A stretch of DNA of 64,000 nucleotides, from contig NZ_RBXO01000001.1 in NCBI RefSeq assembly GCF_003634935.1, positions 7,403,501 to 7,467,500 on the forward strand. The letters are read 5' to 3'. The notes under the pieces are model-generated. The model saw nothing but the letters and a program-made list of their open reading frames with translations. It had not been told where the DNA came from and ran no database searches. The DNA is from Saccharothrix australiensis (GTDB lineage: Bacteria > Actinomycetota > Actinomycetes > Mycobacteriales > Pseudonocardiaceae). A program made the translations under genes and the position numbers. Shown here piece after piece: positions 48,836 to 58,212 of this stretch; the stretch's first letter is position 1, and each line of letters starts with the position of its first letter.

Positions 48836-51800
48836 TCACCGGAAGTCCCGCGAGCGGGACGGGACGCGCAGGTCCAGGGCCTGGAGCCGGTCCGCCCGGA
48901 TGCTGATCACGCCCTCCGCCTTCTCCAGCACGCCGCGGACGAGCAGGGCGGGGCTCGTCCGCGCCACCTTGCGGTACCTGGCCCAGAGGCCGGGCGTGCA
49001 GACGACGTTGACCATGCCGGTCTCGTCCTCGATGTTCAGGAACGTCACGCCGCCCGCCGTGCCGGGGCGCTGGCGGTGGGTCACCGCGCCGCCCACCAGG
49101 ACCCGCGCGCCGTCCGGCGCGGACGCCAGGTCCACCGCGGCCAGCGCGCCCAGCGCGGTGAGGCGGTCCCGGACGAACTGGGTCGGGAAGCTGTCCGGCG
49201 ACAGGTTCAGCGCCCAGACGTCCGCCACCGCCAGCTCCACCTCGTCCATGCCGGGCAGGGTCGGCGCGGTGGTGCCCACGACCGTGTGCGGCAGGCGGTC
49301 CGGGCGCATCCCGGCCACCGCGCCCGCCGCCCACAGGGCCGACCGGCGGTCCAGGCCGAAGCAGCCGAAGGCGCCCGCCGTCGCCAGCGCTTCCACCTGC
49401 GCCGTGGTCAGGCGCGCCCGCCCGCCGAAGTCGGCCATGTCCCGGAACGGCGACGTGCCCCGGCTCGCCACGACCCCCTCCGCCACCCGCTCGCCGATGC
49501 CGCGCACCCCGGCCAGGCCGATGCGCACGGCCTGCTCGCCGTCGACCCGCTCCAGCGTGGCGTGGGGCAGGCTCGCGTTCACGTCCGGCCCGAGGACCCG
49601 CACCCCGTGCCGGCGCGCGTCGGCCACCAGGGACTGCGGCGAGTAGAAGCCCATCGGCTGCGCCCGGAGCAGGGCCGCGCAGAACGCCGCCGGGTGGTAC
49701 AGCTTGAACCACGCGCTGACGAACACCAGGTGGGCGAAGCTCAGGGCGTGGCTCTCGGGGAAGCCGAAGTTGGCGAACGCCAGCAGCTTCGCGTAGATCC
49801 GCTCGGCCGTCGCCTCGTCCACGCCGTTCGCCCTCGCGCCCCGGTGGAACCGGTCGCGCAGGCGTTCCATGCGGTGCGTCGAGCGCTTCGCGCCCATCGC
49901 CCGGCGCAGCTCGTCCGCCTCGGCGGGGCTGAAGTCGGCCACGTCCACGGCGATCTGCATCAGCTGCTCCTGGAACAGCGGCACGCCCAGGGTCTTGTCC
50001 AGCGCGCCCTTCAGCAGCGGGTGGTCGTGCTCCCACGCCTCGCCGCCGTTGCGGCGGCGGATGTAGGGGTGCACCGAGCCGCCCTGGATGGGGCCCGGCC
50101 GGATCAGGGCGACCTCCACCACCAGGTCGTAGAACTCGCGAGGCTTGAGCCTGGGCAGGGTCGCCATCTGCGCGCGGCTCTCCACCTGGAACACGCCGAC
50201 CGAGTCGGCCCGGCACAGCATGTCGTAGACGCCCTGGTCGGTGAGGTCCAGCGCGCCGATGTCGACCTCCACGCCCTCGTGCTCGCGCACCAGGTCGATC
50301 GCGTAGTGCAGCACCGACAACATGCCCAGCCCCAGCAGGTCGAACTTCACCAGTCCGATCGACGCGCAGTCGTCCTTGTCCCACTGGAGCACGGTGCGGC
50401 CGGCCATGCGTCCGCGCTCCACCGGGCACACCTCGCTCACCGGGCGGTCGCAGATGACCATCCCGCCGGAGTGGATGCCCAGGTGCCGGGGCGAGTCCTC
50501 CAGCTGCGCGGCCAGCTCCAGCACCGGTCCGGGTATGCCGCGCTCCTCCACCGCGGACCGCAGCGGGCCCCAGCGGTCGATCTGCTTGCTCCACGCGTCC
50601 TGCTGACCGGGCGAGTGGCCGAGCGCCCTCGCCACGTCGCGGATCGCCGACCGGGCGCGGTAGCCGATCACGTTCGCGACCTGCGCCGCGTGCCGCCTGC
50701 CGTACTTGGCGTAGACGTACTGGATGACCTCCTCGCGGCGGTCGGACTCGATGTCCAGGTCGATGTCCGGCGGACCGTCGCGGGCGGGCGCCAGGAAGCG
50801 CTCGAAGAGCAGGTCGAACCGGACGGCGTCGACGTTCGTGATGCCCAGCGCGTAGCAGACCGCGGAGTTCGCCGCCGAGCCGCGCCCCTGGCAGAGGATG
50901 CCGTTCTCCCGGCAGAACCGCACGATGTCGTGCACCACCAGGAAGTAGCCGGGGAAGCCCAGCTCCTCGATGATCCGCAGCTCGTGCTCGACCTGCCGGT
51001 ACGCCTCGGGGTTCTCCTCCGGGGCGCCGTAGCGCCGCGCCGCGCCCGCGTGGGCGAGCGCCCGCAGGTGGCTGTCCTCGGTCTCGCCCGCGGGCACGTC
51101 GAACGGCGGCAGCCGGGGCGCGATGAGCTTCAGGTCGAACTGGCACCGCATGCCCAGCACCGCCGCCCGGTGCACCGCGCCGGGGAACCGGGCGAACCGG
51201 CGGGCCATCTCCTCGCCCGACCGCAGGCACGCCGTGCGGCCCGGCGGCAGCCAGCCGGCCATCTCGTCCAGGCCGCGCCGCGCCCGCACCGCCGCCATCG
51301 CCGCCGCCAGCCTGCCGCGCGAGGGCACCGCGTAGTGCACGGCGTTCGTCGCCACGGTCGGCAGCCGCAGGTCCCGCGCCATGCCCCACAACAGGTCGTT
51401 GCGCGGGCCGTCCTCCGGGTAGCCGTGATCGGTCAGCTCCACGAACACCCGGTCCTCGCCGTACAGGTCGACCAGCCGGCGCAGCTGCTCGAACGCGGCC
51501 TCCGGACCGCCCGCCGCCAACGCCCGCCGCACCGCGCCCTTGCGGCACCCGGTGAGCACGACGCACTCGTCGCGGGTGTCCGCGACCACCTGCTCCAGCG
51601 AGTACACCGGGCGGCCCTTCTCGGCGTCCTCCGCGAGCTGGCCGGTGGTGATGGTGCGGCACAGCGCGTGGTAGCCGTCCGGGTTGGTGGCCAGCAGCAG
51701 CAGGTGCTCGCCTTCCGGGTCGGGTGAACCGCTCTGGGGCGCGGAGAGCCCGAGGCTCAGCTCGGTGCCGAACACGGTGCGCACGCCGAGTTCCCCGGCC

Positions 51801-52132
51801 GCCTCGGCGAACCGCACCACGCCGTACATGCCGTCGTGGTCGGTGATCGCCAGCCCGTCCAGGCCGAGCTGCTGCGCCGCCTCCACCAGTTCCTCGGGGT
51901 GGCTCGCGCCGTCGAGGAAGCTGAAGTTCGAGTGGCAGTGCAGCTCCACGTACGGCACGCGGGACCGGGTCGCGCCCAGCTCGTCGACCTTGACGGCGAA
52001 GTCCGGCGCGGCCTCGTACCGCTCGCGGTTGCGCGTCCACGCCGGGCCGTCGCCGCCGTCGGCGGGCGGTGGCGCGCCCCTCAGCGCGCGTTCCAGCTCC
52101 GACCAGCGGACGGGTGGGTTGTTCCAGCCCAC
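48836..52132 (-). CDS. dnaE2: Error-prone DNA polymerase III alpha subunit
   Basis: This 1098-residue translesion polymerase acts with ImuA' and ImuB in damage-induced mutagenesis. It has an N-terminal PHP domain (VELHCHSNFSFLDGAS), the catalytic aspartates in PPDIDLDIESDRREEVIQYV, helix-hairpin-helix motifs (GVRGIGERVAEGVV) and a C-terminal OB fold. Length matches DnaE2 rather than the replicative DnaE1. GAGGAG lies 10 bases before the GTG. It is the last gene of an SOS operon beginning at 54772. Confidence 0.96.
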   Translation of the reverse strand: MGWNNPPVRWSELERALRGAPPPADGGDGPAWTRNRERYEAAPDFAVKVDELGATRSRVPYVELHCHSNFSFLDGASHPEELVEAAQQLGLDGLAITDHDGMYGVVRFAEAAGELGVRTVFGTELSLGLSAPQSGSPDPEGEHLLLLATNPDGYHALCRTITTGQLAEDAEKGRPVYSLEQVVADTRDECVVLTGCRKGAVRRALAAGGPEAAFEQLRRLVDLYGEDRVFVELTDHGYPEDGPRNDLLWGMARDLRLPTVATNAVHYAVPSRGRLAAAMAAVRARRGLDEMAGWLPPGRTACLRSGEEMARRFARFPGAVHRAAVLGMRCQFDLKLIAPRLPPFDVPAGETEDSHLRALAHAGAARRYGAPEENPEAYRQVEHELRIIEELGFPGYFLVVHDIVRFCRENGILCQGRGSAANSAVCYALGITNVDAVRFDLLFERFLAPARDGPPDIDLDIESDRREEVIQYVYAKYGRRHAAQVANVIGYRARSAIRDVARALGHSPGQQDAWSKQIDRWGPLRSAVEERGIPGPVLELAAQLEDSPRHLGIHSGGMVICDRPVSEVCPVERGRMAGRTVLQWDKDDCASIGLVKFDLLGLGMLSVLHYAIDLVREHEGVEVDIGALDLTDQGVYDMLCRADSVGVFQVESRAQMATLPRLKPREFYDLVVEVALIRPGPIQGGSVHPYIRRRNGGEAWEHDHPLLKGALDKTLGVPLFQEQLMQIAVDVADFSPAEADELRRAMGAKRSTHRMERLRDRFHRGARANGVDEATAERIYAKLLAFANFGFPESHALSFAHLVFVSAWFKLYHPAAFCAALLRAQPMGFYSPQSLVADARRHGVRVLGPDVNASLPHATLERVDGEQAVRIGLAGVRGIGERVAEGVVASRGTSPFRDMADFGGRARLTTAQVEALATAGAFGCFGLDRRSALWAAGAVAGMRPDRLPHTVVGTTAPTLPGMDEVELAVADVWALNLSPDSFPTQFVRDRLTALGALAAVDLASAPDGARVLVGGAVTHRQRPGTAGGVTFLNIEDETGMVNVVCTPGLWARYRKVARTSPALLVRGVLEKAEGVISIRADRLQALDLRVPSRSRDFR

Positions 52133-52133
52133 G

Positions 52134-52340
52134 TCAGAACAGCTCCTCGGGTGCGCGGCGGGGTGACGGGATCAGGTCCCGGTCGGTCAGGTCCCGGTCG
52201 CCGGGGCACCGGCCGGTCAGGTCCCAGTCGCCGGGGCACCGGCCGGTCACGTCCCGGTCGGTGGGGCGGTGGTTGGTCGGGCACCGGTCGGTGGGGACCC
52301 GGTCGGCCGGGCCCCGGTCATCGGACAGGTCACCGGGCAT
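52134..52340 (-). CDS. Small ORF bridging imuB and dnaE2
   Basis: This 68-codon frame begins at an ATG overlapping the imuB stop (TGATG) and ends one base before the dnaE2 GTG. Its product is Asp/Arg/Pro-rich, with ten-residue repeats DVTGRCPGDW / DLTGRCPGDR / DLTDRD encoded by a 30-base DNA repeat. It could be a real small protein, or a bridging frame that keeps ribosomes moving from imuB to dnaE2. No homologue is known to me. Confidence 0.45.
   Translation of the reverse strand: MPGDLSDDRGPADRVPTDRCPTNHRPTDRDVTGRCPGDWDLTGRCPGDRDLTDRDLIPSPRRAPEELF
52186..52275. repeat. 30-base tandem repeat, three units
   Basis: Units start at 52186, 52216 and 52246 around GTCAGGTCCCGGTCGCCGG; the first two differ at one base and the third is partly diverged. 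It lies within the small ORF between imuB and dnaE2. Confidence 0.85.
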
Positions 52341-53905
52341 CAGTCGTACACCCCTTCCACCGCCCACTTCCCGCCCGCGCGGATCAGCAGGAACGCCAGC
52401 TCTTCCCCGTTCGGGGCGGTGCCGAGGACCTGGAGCCGGGCGGCCCGCACGGCGTGCCCGTCGTCCCACCACCGCTCGTCCACGGGCCACGGACCCGCCC
52501 ACGCCACGACCCGCCGCGACTGCCCGCCGTGCACGATCCGGTGCGGCCGGGCGACCAGCTCGGCGTACCCGGTGACCACGACGTCCCCGCCCGCCTCGTC
52601 CACCAGCGCCGCGGGTTCCGGCGACGCGAACACCGTCGCGGGCGACGGCGCGGGCAGCCGACCCGGCCACGGCTGCGCCGGGTCGGTGGCGGGTGTGCGC
52701 TCGTCGCCCCACGGCACCAGCCGGACGCGCTCCACCGGGCCCCGGCCGCCCTGCGGCACGGGCGTCACCACGGCGTCCGGGCCCAGCAGGCCCTGCACGT
52801 GGACCAGGGCGCGGGCGGCGCGTTCGGCGGCTTCGCCCCGGTCCTCGCCCGCGCCCGGCCACAGGGCCGGCTGCCGGGCACCCGCGACCACCACCTCCTC
52901 CGGGTCGAGCCGGAGGAGGCGGATGCCCGAGGTGAGGCGTTCCCGCGTGAGCCAGCCGTCGAGCTGCCACCGCACCCGGTCGGCGATGCCCTGCGGCGTC
53001 AAGGGGTCGGCGCACTGCCACACCCGCCGCAACCGCTCACCGTGCTCGGTGGTGGCCTCGATGCCCAGCCGGGTGCAGGCCAGGCCGTGGCGGACGAGGA
53101 CCCGGTGCAGGCGTTCGGCCAGGGCCTTCGCGGCGAACGCGGCGGCGTCGACCCGGTCCACCGGCGGGTCCAGGTCCCCGGTCACGGACAGCTCCACCGG
53201 CGGCCTGCGGCGCACGCGGGGCCGTTCCACCACGCCCGAGGCCAGCCGGTGGGCCAGCACCGCCTGCCTGCCGAACCGGCTGGCCACGTCGCGCTCCGGG
53301 ATGCCCGCGAACGCGCCGAGCGTGCGCAGGCCGAGCCGCCGCAGCAGGTCGACCAGCTCGGCGCGGTCCTCGCGGTGCTCGGCGGGCGGGTCGAGCTCGT
53401 GGATGCCGAGCGGCGCGAGGAAGTCGCCGGTGCAGCCGGGCGGGACGAGCCGGCCGCGCTGGGCGGCGAGGGTCGCGGCGAACAGGCCGTCGGCGAGGCC
53501 CACCTGCGCTTCCACGCCGGCCCGGACGGCGATGTGGTCGACGAGCCGTTCCGCCGCTCGTTCAGGTGATTTGTAGTACCCGATCGGGCCTTGGGCGGCG
53601 ACCGTGACCAGGCCGGGGCGCACCACCTCGATGCCGGGCGCGAGTTCTTCGACGGCGGCGGCGACCGGCTCGAACAGGCGGGCGTCGCGGACCTCGTCGT
53701 GCTCGAAGACCGCCAGGTCGGGGCACTGGCCCTGGGCGGTGCGCTTGCGCTGGCCGCGCCGGACGCCCTCCGCGCGGGCCACGGCGGAGCAGGCGACGAC
53801 CTCGTTGCCCCGGACCACGGCGGCGGGGACGTGCGGCGGCAGGGCGGCCTCCGCCGACGCGGCCACCACCGGCCAGTCGGGGCACCACACGGCGAGGGTG
53901 TACAT
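52340..53905 (-). CDS. imuB: Y-family-polymerase-like protein ImuB
   Basis: This 521-residue protein of the mutasome recruits ImuA' and DnaE2 to the beta clamp. It begins MYTLAVWCPDWPVVAA and has the Y-family fold (AAVVRGNEVVACSAVARAEGVRRGQ; helix-hairpin-helix LLRRLGLRTLGAFAGIPERDVASRFG). The catalytic acidic residues of true Y-family polymerases are missing, as in known ImuB. GAGGTGA lies 5 bases before the ATG. It is part of imuA-imuB-dnaE2. Confidence 0.93.
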   Translation of the reverse strand: MYTLAVWCPDWPVVAASAEAALPPHVPAAVVRGNEVVACSAVARAEGVRRGQRKRTAQGQCPDLAVFEHDEVRDARLFEPVAAAVEELAPGIEVVRPGLVTVAAQGPIGYYKSPERAAERLVDHIAVRAGVEAQVGLADGLFAATLAAQRGRLVPPGCTGDFLAPLGIHELDPPAEHREDRAELVDLLRRLGLRTLGAFAGIPERDVASRFGRQAVLAHRLASGVVERPRVRRRPPVELSVTGDLDPPVDRVDAAAFAAKALAERLHRVLVRHGLACTRLGIEATTEHGERLRRVWQCADPLTPQGIADRVRWQLDGWLTRERLTSGIRLLRLDPEEVVVAGARQPALWPGAGEDRGEAAERAARALVHVQGLLGPDAVVTPVPQGGRGPVERVRLVPWGDERTPATDPAQPWPGRLPAPSPATVFASPEPAALVDEAGGDVVVTGYAELVARPHRIVHGGQSRRVVAWAGPWPVDERWWDDGHAVRAARLQVLGTAPNGEELAFLLIRAGGKWAVEGVYD

Positions 53906-53937
53906 CGCGGTCACCTCGTTCCTCGGGTCGGGTCGGG

Positions 53938-54030
53938 TCGAGCGCTGCACGGATCGAGCGCTGCACGGGCCGGGCGCTGCACGAATCGGGTGTCGCTCGG
54001 GCCGGCGGGCTGCACGGGCCAGGGGCACTC
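53938..54030. repeat. 16-base degenerate repeats between imuA and imuB
   Basis: Units such as TCGAGCGCTGCACGGA recur every 16 bases from 53938, decaying after three copies. They fill much of the 201-base spacer between imuA and imuB, which is long for an operon. Confidence 0.7.
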
Positions 54031-54106
54031 GGATCGGGCGCTGCCCGGTCGGGTGCCCTGCGGTGGGGGCCGACAGGTGCCGGGCACCGCGACGCGCGCA
54101 CGCCGA

Positions 54107-54772
54107 TCACCCCGCCACCGGGCGCAGGGCCGGGCGGGGCGGTTCGGGGCTCGTCGGACCGGGCAGCGGCAGGGTCGTGGTCCTCTCCCGCGCGGCGGCG
54201 CCCCGCCCACCGACGTGGACGGTCGCCGTGCGGGTGGTCAGCAGGCCGTGCCCCTCGCCCAGGCCGTGCCACGGGCCGAAGGAAGCGCGCAGTTCCACGT
54301 CCGCGCCCGGCCAGGACGACCCGAACGGCAGCAGGACGGACTTGCGGTGACGTGCGCGGGCGGAGAGCTTGCGCGCGGTCGCGGGTGTCACGGGGGTCGC
54401 CAGGGACACCAGGTCGAACCCGTCCAGCAGGGCCGCCACGGTGCGCTCGACCTCGCCCTGGTCCCTCCCCGGACGAGGGACCAGGGCGAGTCGCTGGACG
54501 GCCACCCCCAGCTCGGCCGCCGCGAGCGCCCCACACCCCGGCAGGCCGGCCACGACCGCCCAGCACCCTTCGGCCGTCGCCTGGGCCAACAGCGTGAGCA
54601 GCAACGATGTCGACCCGCGCACCGACACCGTGCTGCCCCGCCGCAGGCCGCCCCACGGGAGGACCTCCGCCAGTTCCCCGCGAACCGGCAGGACCCGAGC
54701 CGGTGCCTCGGTCGACTCGCCGGCCGCGCCTACCCCGAGCGCGACCAACGTCGCCGTTGCCGACCTGGACAC
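54107..54772 (-). CDS. imuA': ImuA'-type RecA-like mutasome protein
   Basis: This 221-residue protein has a degenerate RecA-like core: LPVRGELAEVLPWGGLRRGSTVSVRGSTSLLLTLLAQATAEG, then VVAGLPGCGALAAAELGV. It lacks a full Walker A lysine. Such proteins interact with ImuB and RecA. The GTG at 54772 follows GGGAGGAGG. An SOS box lies 71 bases upstream, so LexA should control the whole operon. Confidence 0.85.
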   Translation of the reverse strand: MSRSATATLVALGVGAAGESTEAPARVLPVRGELAEVLPWGGLRRGSTVSVRGSTSLLLTLLAQATAEGCWAVVAGLPGCGALAAAELGVAVQRLALVPRPGRDQGEVERTVAALLDGFDLVSLATPVTPATARKLSARARHRKSVLLPFGSSWPGADVELRASFGPWHGLGEGHGLLTTRTATVHVGGRGAAARERTTTLPLPGPTSPEPPRPALRPVAG

Positions 54773-54842
54773 CAACCCTCCTCCCACGAATCCGCACGCA
54801 CCCCTGTGTGCGGACCGCCGTGGGAAGCCGGCGACCTGGACG

Positions 54843-54858
54843 TCGAACACCTGTTCGA
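54843..54858. promoter_or_regulatory. LexA-binding SOS box
   Basis: TCGAACACCTGTTCGA is a perfect match to the actinobacterial SOS box TCGAAC-N4-GTTCGA. It sits upstream of imuA', where LexA repression of the mutasome operon is expected. Confidence 0.93.
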
Positions 54859-54974
54859 ACGACGGCACGATCCTATCGCCTTCCGGCCACCCGATGTCAA
54901 TGGCCGCGTCCGGGGCCGCGATCGGGTGACTGGCACACTGCTCGGCGCAGCTTCCGCGACGCACGGGGGGAACC

Positions 54975-55802
54975 GTGAACGCTCCTCAGCACCAGCCTCC
55001 ACAGCCCGGACAACCGGGCCCGCTCCCACCACCGGGTTACGGCGCACCAGGCGGACCGGGTGGACCCGGCGGACCCGGTTACGGCGCGCCGGGCGGCCAA
55101 GGCGGGTTCGGCCACGGCGCGCCGGGTTACGGCGGGCCGGGTTACGGCGGGCCGGGTGGACCGGCCGGGTACGGGCCGCAGCCGCCACGGAAGAAGCGGA
55201 CCGGGTTGGTCGTCGGCTTGGCGGTGGGTGCCGTCGTGCTGATCGTCGGCGGCGTGTTCGGCAAGCTGTACCTGGACTACAGCGACGAACCCGGCGGCGG
55301 CCCCGGCGAGCAGCCCGTCGCCCAGTGCGAGCTGAGCGCCGAGCTGCGTGCCCAGGCCCGCGTCAGCAGCTTCCGGCTCATCCAGGCGCCGCACGAGAGC
55401 GCCAAGGGGCTCAAGCAGAGCCACTGCGCCTGGGAGCAGACCAAGGGCAAGGACGGCCGCGACCCGCGCACCCTGAGCTTCCTCGTCTACGACTTCAGCA
55501 AGTTCTCCGACAAGCAGGACCGCAACCTGGAGCAGGCCAAGAGCAACTACTCCGGCTTCACCGGCTACGCCGCCGGGCAGCAGGCCAAGCCCGTCCAGGG
55601 GGTGGGTGACGAGGCGATCATCGTCATCCCGTCGTCACCCGCCGACCTGACCGAGGTGAACCTGTTGGCCCGCAAGGGCGCGGTGGTGTGGAACATCCGC
55701 TACTCGGGGCGGGACAAGGGTTTCTTCAGCGATTCGGAGTTCCCGATCGAGGACGCCGAGGCCGTGGTGCGCAAGACCGCCGAGGAGCTGACCAAGCGCT
55801 GA
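54975..55802 (+). CDS. Membrane-anchored extracellular protein (DUF3558-like)
   Basis: This 275-residue protein has a Gly/Pro/Tyr-rich cytoplasmic N-terminus (GYGGPG repeats, 1-70) and one transmembrane helix (about 77-97). An extracellular domain with two cysteines (AQCELS and SHCAWEQ) follows, laid out like DUF3558-type proteins. GGGGGG precedes the GTG. It is divergent from imuA' and converges with purH. The function is unknown. Confidence 0.75.
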   Translation: MNAPQHQPPQPGQPGPLPPPGYGAPGGPGGPGGPGYGAPGGQGGFGHGAPGYGGPGYGGPGGPAGYGPQPPRKKRTGLVVGLAVGAVVLIVGGVFGKLYLDYSDEPGGGPGEQPVAQCELSAELRAQARVSSFRLIQAPHESAKGLKQSHCAWEQTKGKDGRDPRTLSFLVYDFSKFSDKQDRNLEQAKSNYSGFTGYAAGQQAKPVQGVGDEAIIVIPSSPADLTEVNLLARKGAVVWNIRYSGRDKGFFSDSEFPIEDAEAVVRKTAEELTKR

Positions 55803-55868
55803 CGACCGGTCCGAGCGGGGCGCCCCTCGCCCGGTCCGGGAGCAGGGGAATCCCCCGGCGGGGTCGGT

Positions 55869-55900
55869 GGTGCTCGGGAATCGGTGGACCCCCGAGCACC
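55869..55900. terminator. Terminator between convergent genes
   Basis: Perfect 10-base arms GGTGCTCGGG and CCCGAGCACC enclose a 12-base loop, between the stop of the membrane protein gene and that of purH. It can serve both directions. Confidence 0.7.
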
Positions 55901-55924
55901 CGCACGGGTGTCGGCGGTCTGCCG

Positions 55925-57508
55925 CTAGTGGGCGAAGTGCCGCGTGCCGGTCAGGTAGACGGTCGCGCCCGCCGCCTCGGCCGCCGCGATCACCTCCGCG
56001 TCCCGCACCGAACCGCCCGGCTGCACGACGGCCCGCACGCCCGCCTCCAGCAGCACCTGGAGCCCGTCCGGGAACGGGAAGAACGCGTCCGACGCCGCCA
56101 CCGAGCCGCGCGCCCGGTCACCGGCCCGCGTCACCGCCAGCCGCGCCGCGTCGACCCGGTTGACCTGGCCCATGCCCGCGCCGACGGTCGCCCCGCCGGA
56201 CGCCAGCAGGATCGCGTTCGACTTCACCGCGCGGCACGCGCGCCACGCGAACGCCAGGTCCGCCAGGCCCTCCTCGTCCAGCGCGGCGCCGCAGGCGAGC
56301 GTCCACTTGGTCGGGTCGTCGCCCTCGGCCTCGATGGTGTCCACGGTCTGCACCAGCAGCCCACCGGACACCGCCCGCGTCTCCGTGCCGCCGCGCACCG
56401 GCTCGTCGGCGACCAGGATGCGCACGTTCTTCTTGCGCGCCAGCACGTCCACCGCGCCATCGGCGTACGAGGGGGCGACGACCACCTCGGTGAAGACCTC
56501 CGCGACCTGCTCGGCCAGCTCCACGGTCACCTCGCGGTTGGCCGCGATCACCCCGCCGAACGCCGACACCGGGTCGCACGCGTGCGCCTTGCGGTGCGCG
56601 TCCGCGATCGCACCGGGACCCTCCACTGAGGACACCGCAATGCCGCACGGGTTGGCGTGCTTGATGATCGCGACGCACGGCAGCGAGTGGTCCCACGCCG
56701 CGCGCCACGCCGCGTCCGCGTCCACGAAGTTGTTGTAGGACATCTCCTTGCCGTGCAGCTGCCGCGCGGTCGCCAGGCCGGTCCGCCCGTCGCCCCGCGT
56801 GTACAGCGCGGCCTTCTGGTGCGGGTTCTCGCCGTACCGCAGCACCTGCTCGCGGTGCCACGTCGCGCCGAGCCAGCCGGGGAAGCCGGAGCCCTCGTCG
56901 TCGGGGCTGAGCACGCCGCCCATCCAGGACGCCACGGCCACGTCGTAGGACGCGGTGTGCCGGAACGCCGCCGCCGCCAGGGACTGCCGGTCCGCCGTCG
57001 TGAACCCGCCGTCGGCGACCTGCTCCAGCACCCACCCGTACCGCTCCGGGTCGACCACGACCGCGACGCTCGCGTGGTTCTTGGCCGCCGCGCGCACCAT
57101 CGCCGGCCCGCCGATGTCGATCTGCTCGACGCACTCCTCCGGCGACGCGCCCGACGCCACGGTCCGGGCGAACGGGTACAGGTTCACCACCAGCAGGTCG
57201 AACGGGGCGATCTCCAGCTCGCGCAGCTTCGCCACGTGCTCCGGCCGCCGCGTGTCGGCGAGCAGGCCCGCGTGCACGCGCGGGTGCAGCGTCTTGACGC
57301 GCCCGTCGAGCACCTCCGGGAACCCGGTCACGGCCTCCACCGGCGTCACCGGCACGCCGGCGTCGGCGAGCGTCTTCGCCGTGCCGCCGGTGGACACGAT
57401 CTCGACTCCGGCCGCGTGCAGGCCGGTGGCCAGTTCCAGCAGCCCCGACTTGTCGGACACCCCGATCAGGGCCCGACGAACCGGTCGCCTCTCGGCAGGA
57501 GTGGTCAC
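55925..57508 (-). CDS. purH: AICAR transformylase / IMP cyclohydrolase
   Basis: This 527-residue bifunctional enzyme performs the last two steps of IMP synthesis. The N-terminal cyclohydrolase domain starts [20 protein letters not shown] and includes [17 protein letters not shown]. The C-terminal transformylase has the catalytic IKHANPCG. The GTG overlaps the purN stop by four bases, so purN-purH is coupled. Confidence 0.97.
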   Translation of the reverse strand: MTTPAERRPVRRALIGVSDKSGLLELATGLHAAGVEIVSTGGTAKTLADAGVPVTPVEAVTGFPEVLDGRVKTLHPRVHAGLLADTRRPEHVAKLRELEIAPFDLLVVNLYPFARTVASGASPEECVEQIDIGGPAMVRAAAKNHASVAVVVDPERYGWVLEQVADGGFTTADRQSLAAAAFRHTASYDVAVASWMGGVLSPDDEGSGFPGWLGATWHREQVLRYGENPHQKAALYTRGDGRTGLATARQLHGKEMSYNNFVDADAAWRAAWDHSLPCVAIIKHANPCGIAVSSVEGPGAIADAHRKAHACDPVSAFGGVIAANREVTVELAEQVAEVFTEVVVAPSYADGAVDVLARKKNVRILVADEPVRGGTETRAVSGGLLVQTVDTIEAEGDDPTKWTLACGAALDEEGLADLAFAWRACRAVKSNAILLASGGATVGAGMGQVNRVDAARLAVTRAGDRARGSVAASDAFFPFPDGLQVLLEAGVRAVVQPGGSVRDAEVIAAAEAAGATVYLTGTRHFAH

Positions 57509-58167
57509 GGGATGCTCACCTTTCGTCCGTTCACGGTGCAGCCCTCACGGGCCAGGCGGGCGACGACGTCGACGAGCAGCCGCCGCTCCACCACCTTGAT
57601 GCGCTCGTGCAGGCTGTCGACGTCGTCACCGGCACCGACGACGACGGCTTCCTGGGCCAGGATCGGCCCGGTGTCCACGCCGCCGTCCACCAGGTGCACG
57701 GTGGCGCCGGTGACCTTGACGCCGTAGTCGACGGCGTCGCGGACGCCGTGCGCGCCGGGGAAGGCGGGCAGCAGCGCGGGGTGGGTGTTGACCATCCGGC
57801 CGCCGAAGCGGGCCAGGAAGGCGGAGCCGAGGATCTTCATGAACCCGGCGGAGACCACCAGGTCGGGCTCGTGCGCGGCGACGGCGTCGGCCAGCGCGGT
57901 GTCCCAGTCGTCCCGAGTGGCGTGGTCGCGCAGCTTCACGGTGAAGGTGCGCACGCCGGCGCGCTCGGCGCGGGCGAGACCTTCGATGCCGTCCCGGTCC
58001 GCTCCGACCGCCACCACCCGGACGGGGTAGCCGGGGTCGGTCGCGGCGTCCAGCAGGGCCTGCATCAGGGTTCCGGAACCGGAGACGAGGACGACGACCC
58101 GCGCGGGGTTCGGAAGCCGGAGTGTGGTCGCGGCGCTCAGCGTGCTCTCCTTGCTGGGGACTGTCAC
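57505..58167 (-). CDS. purN: Phosphoribosylglycinamide formyltransferase
   Basis: This 220-residue enzyme formylates GAR with 10-formyl-THF in purine synthesis. It has the substrate-binding [18 protein letters not shown] and the catalytic region [34 protein letters not shown] and DTGPI. A DUF6350 gene lies just downstream in coordinate order, on the same strand, and is read into purN in the usual actinobacterial arrangement. Confidence 0.96.
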   Translation of the reverse strand: MTVPSKESTLSAATTLRLPNPARVVVLVSGSGTLMQALLDAATDPGYPVRVVAVGADRDGIEGLARAERAGVRTFTVKLRDHATRDDWDTALADAVAAHEPDLVVSAGFMKILGSAFLARFGGRMVNTHPALLPAFPGAHGVRDAVDYGVKVTGATVHLVDGGVDTGPILAQEAVVVGAGDDVDSLHERIKVVERRLLVDVVARLAREGCTVNGRKVSIP

Positions 58168-58212
58168 AGCAGCTCAGGAGCAGCCTAGGCGTTGCCTGGT
58201 CGGGCCCGTCGG

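Noticed and set aside
49076-51727. 883-codon plus-strand frame
   Set aside because: It is antisense to dnaE2 and is open only because of high GC content.
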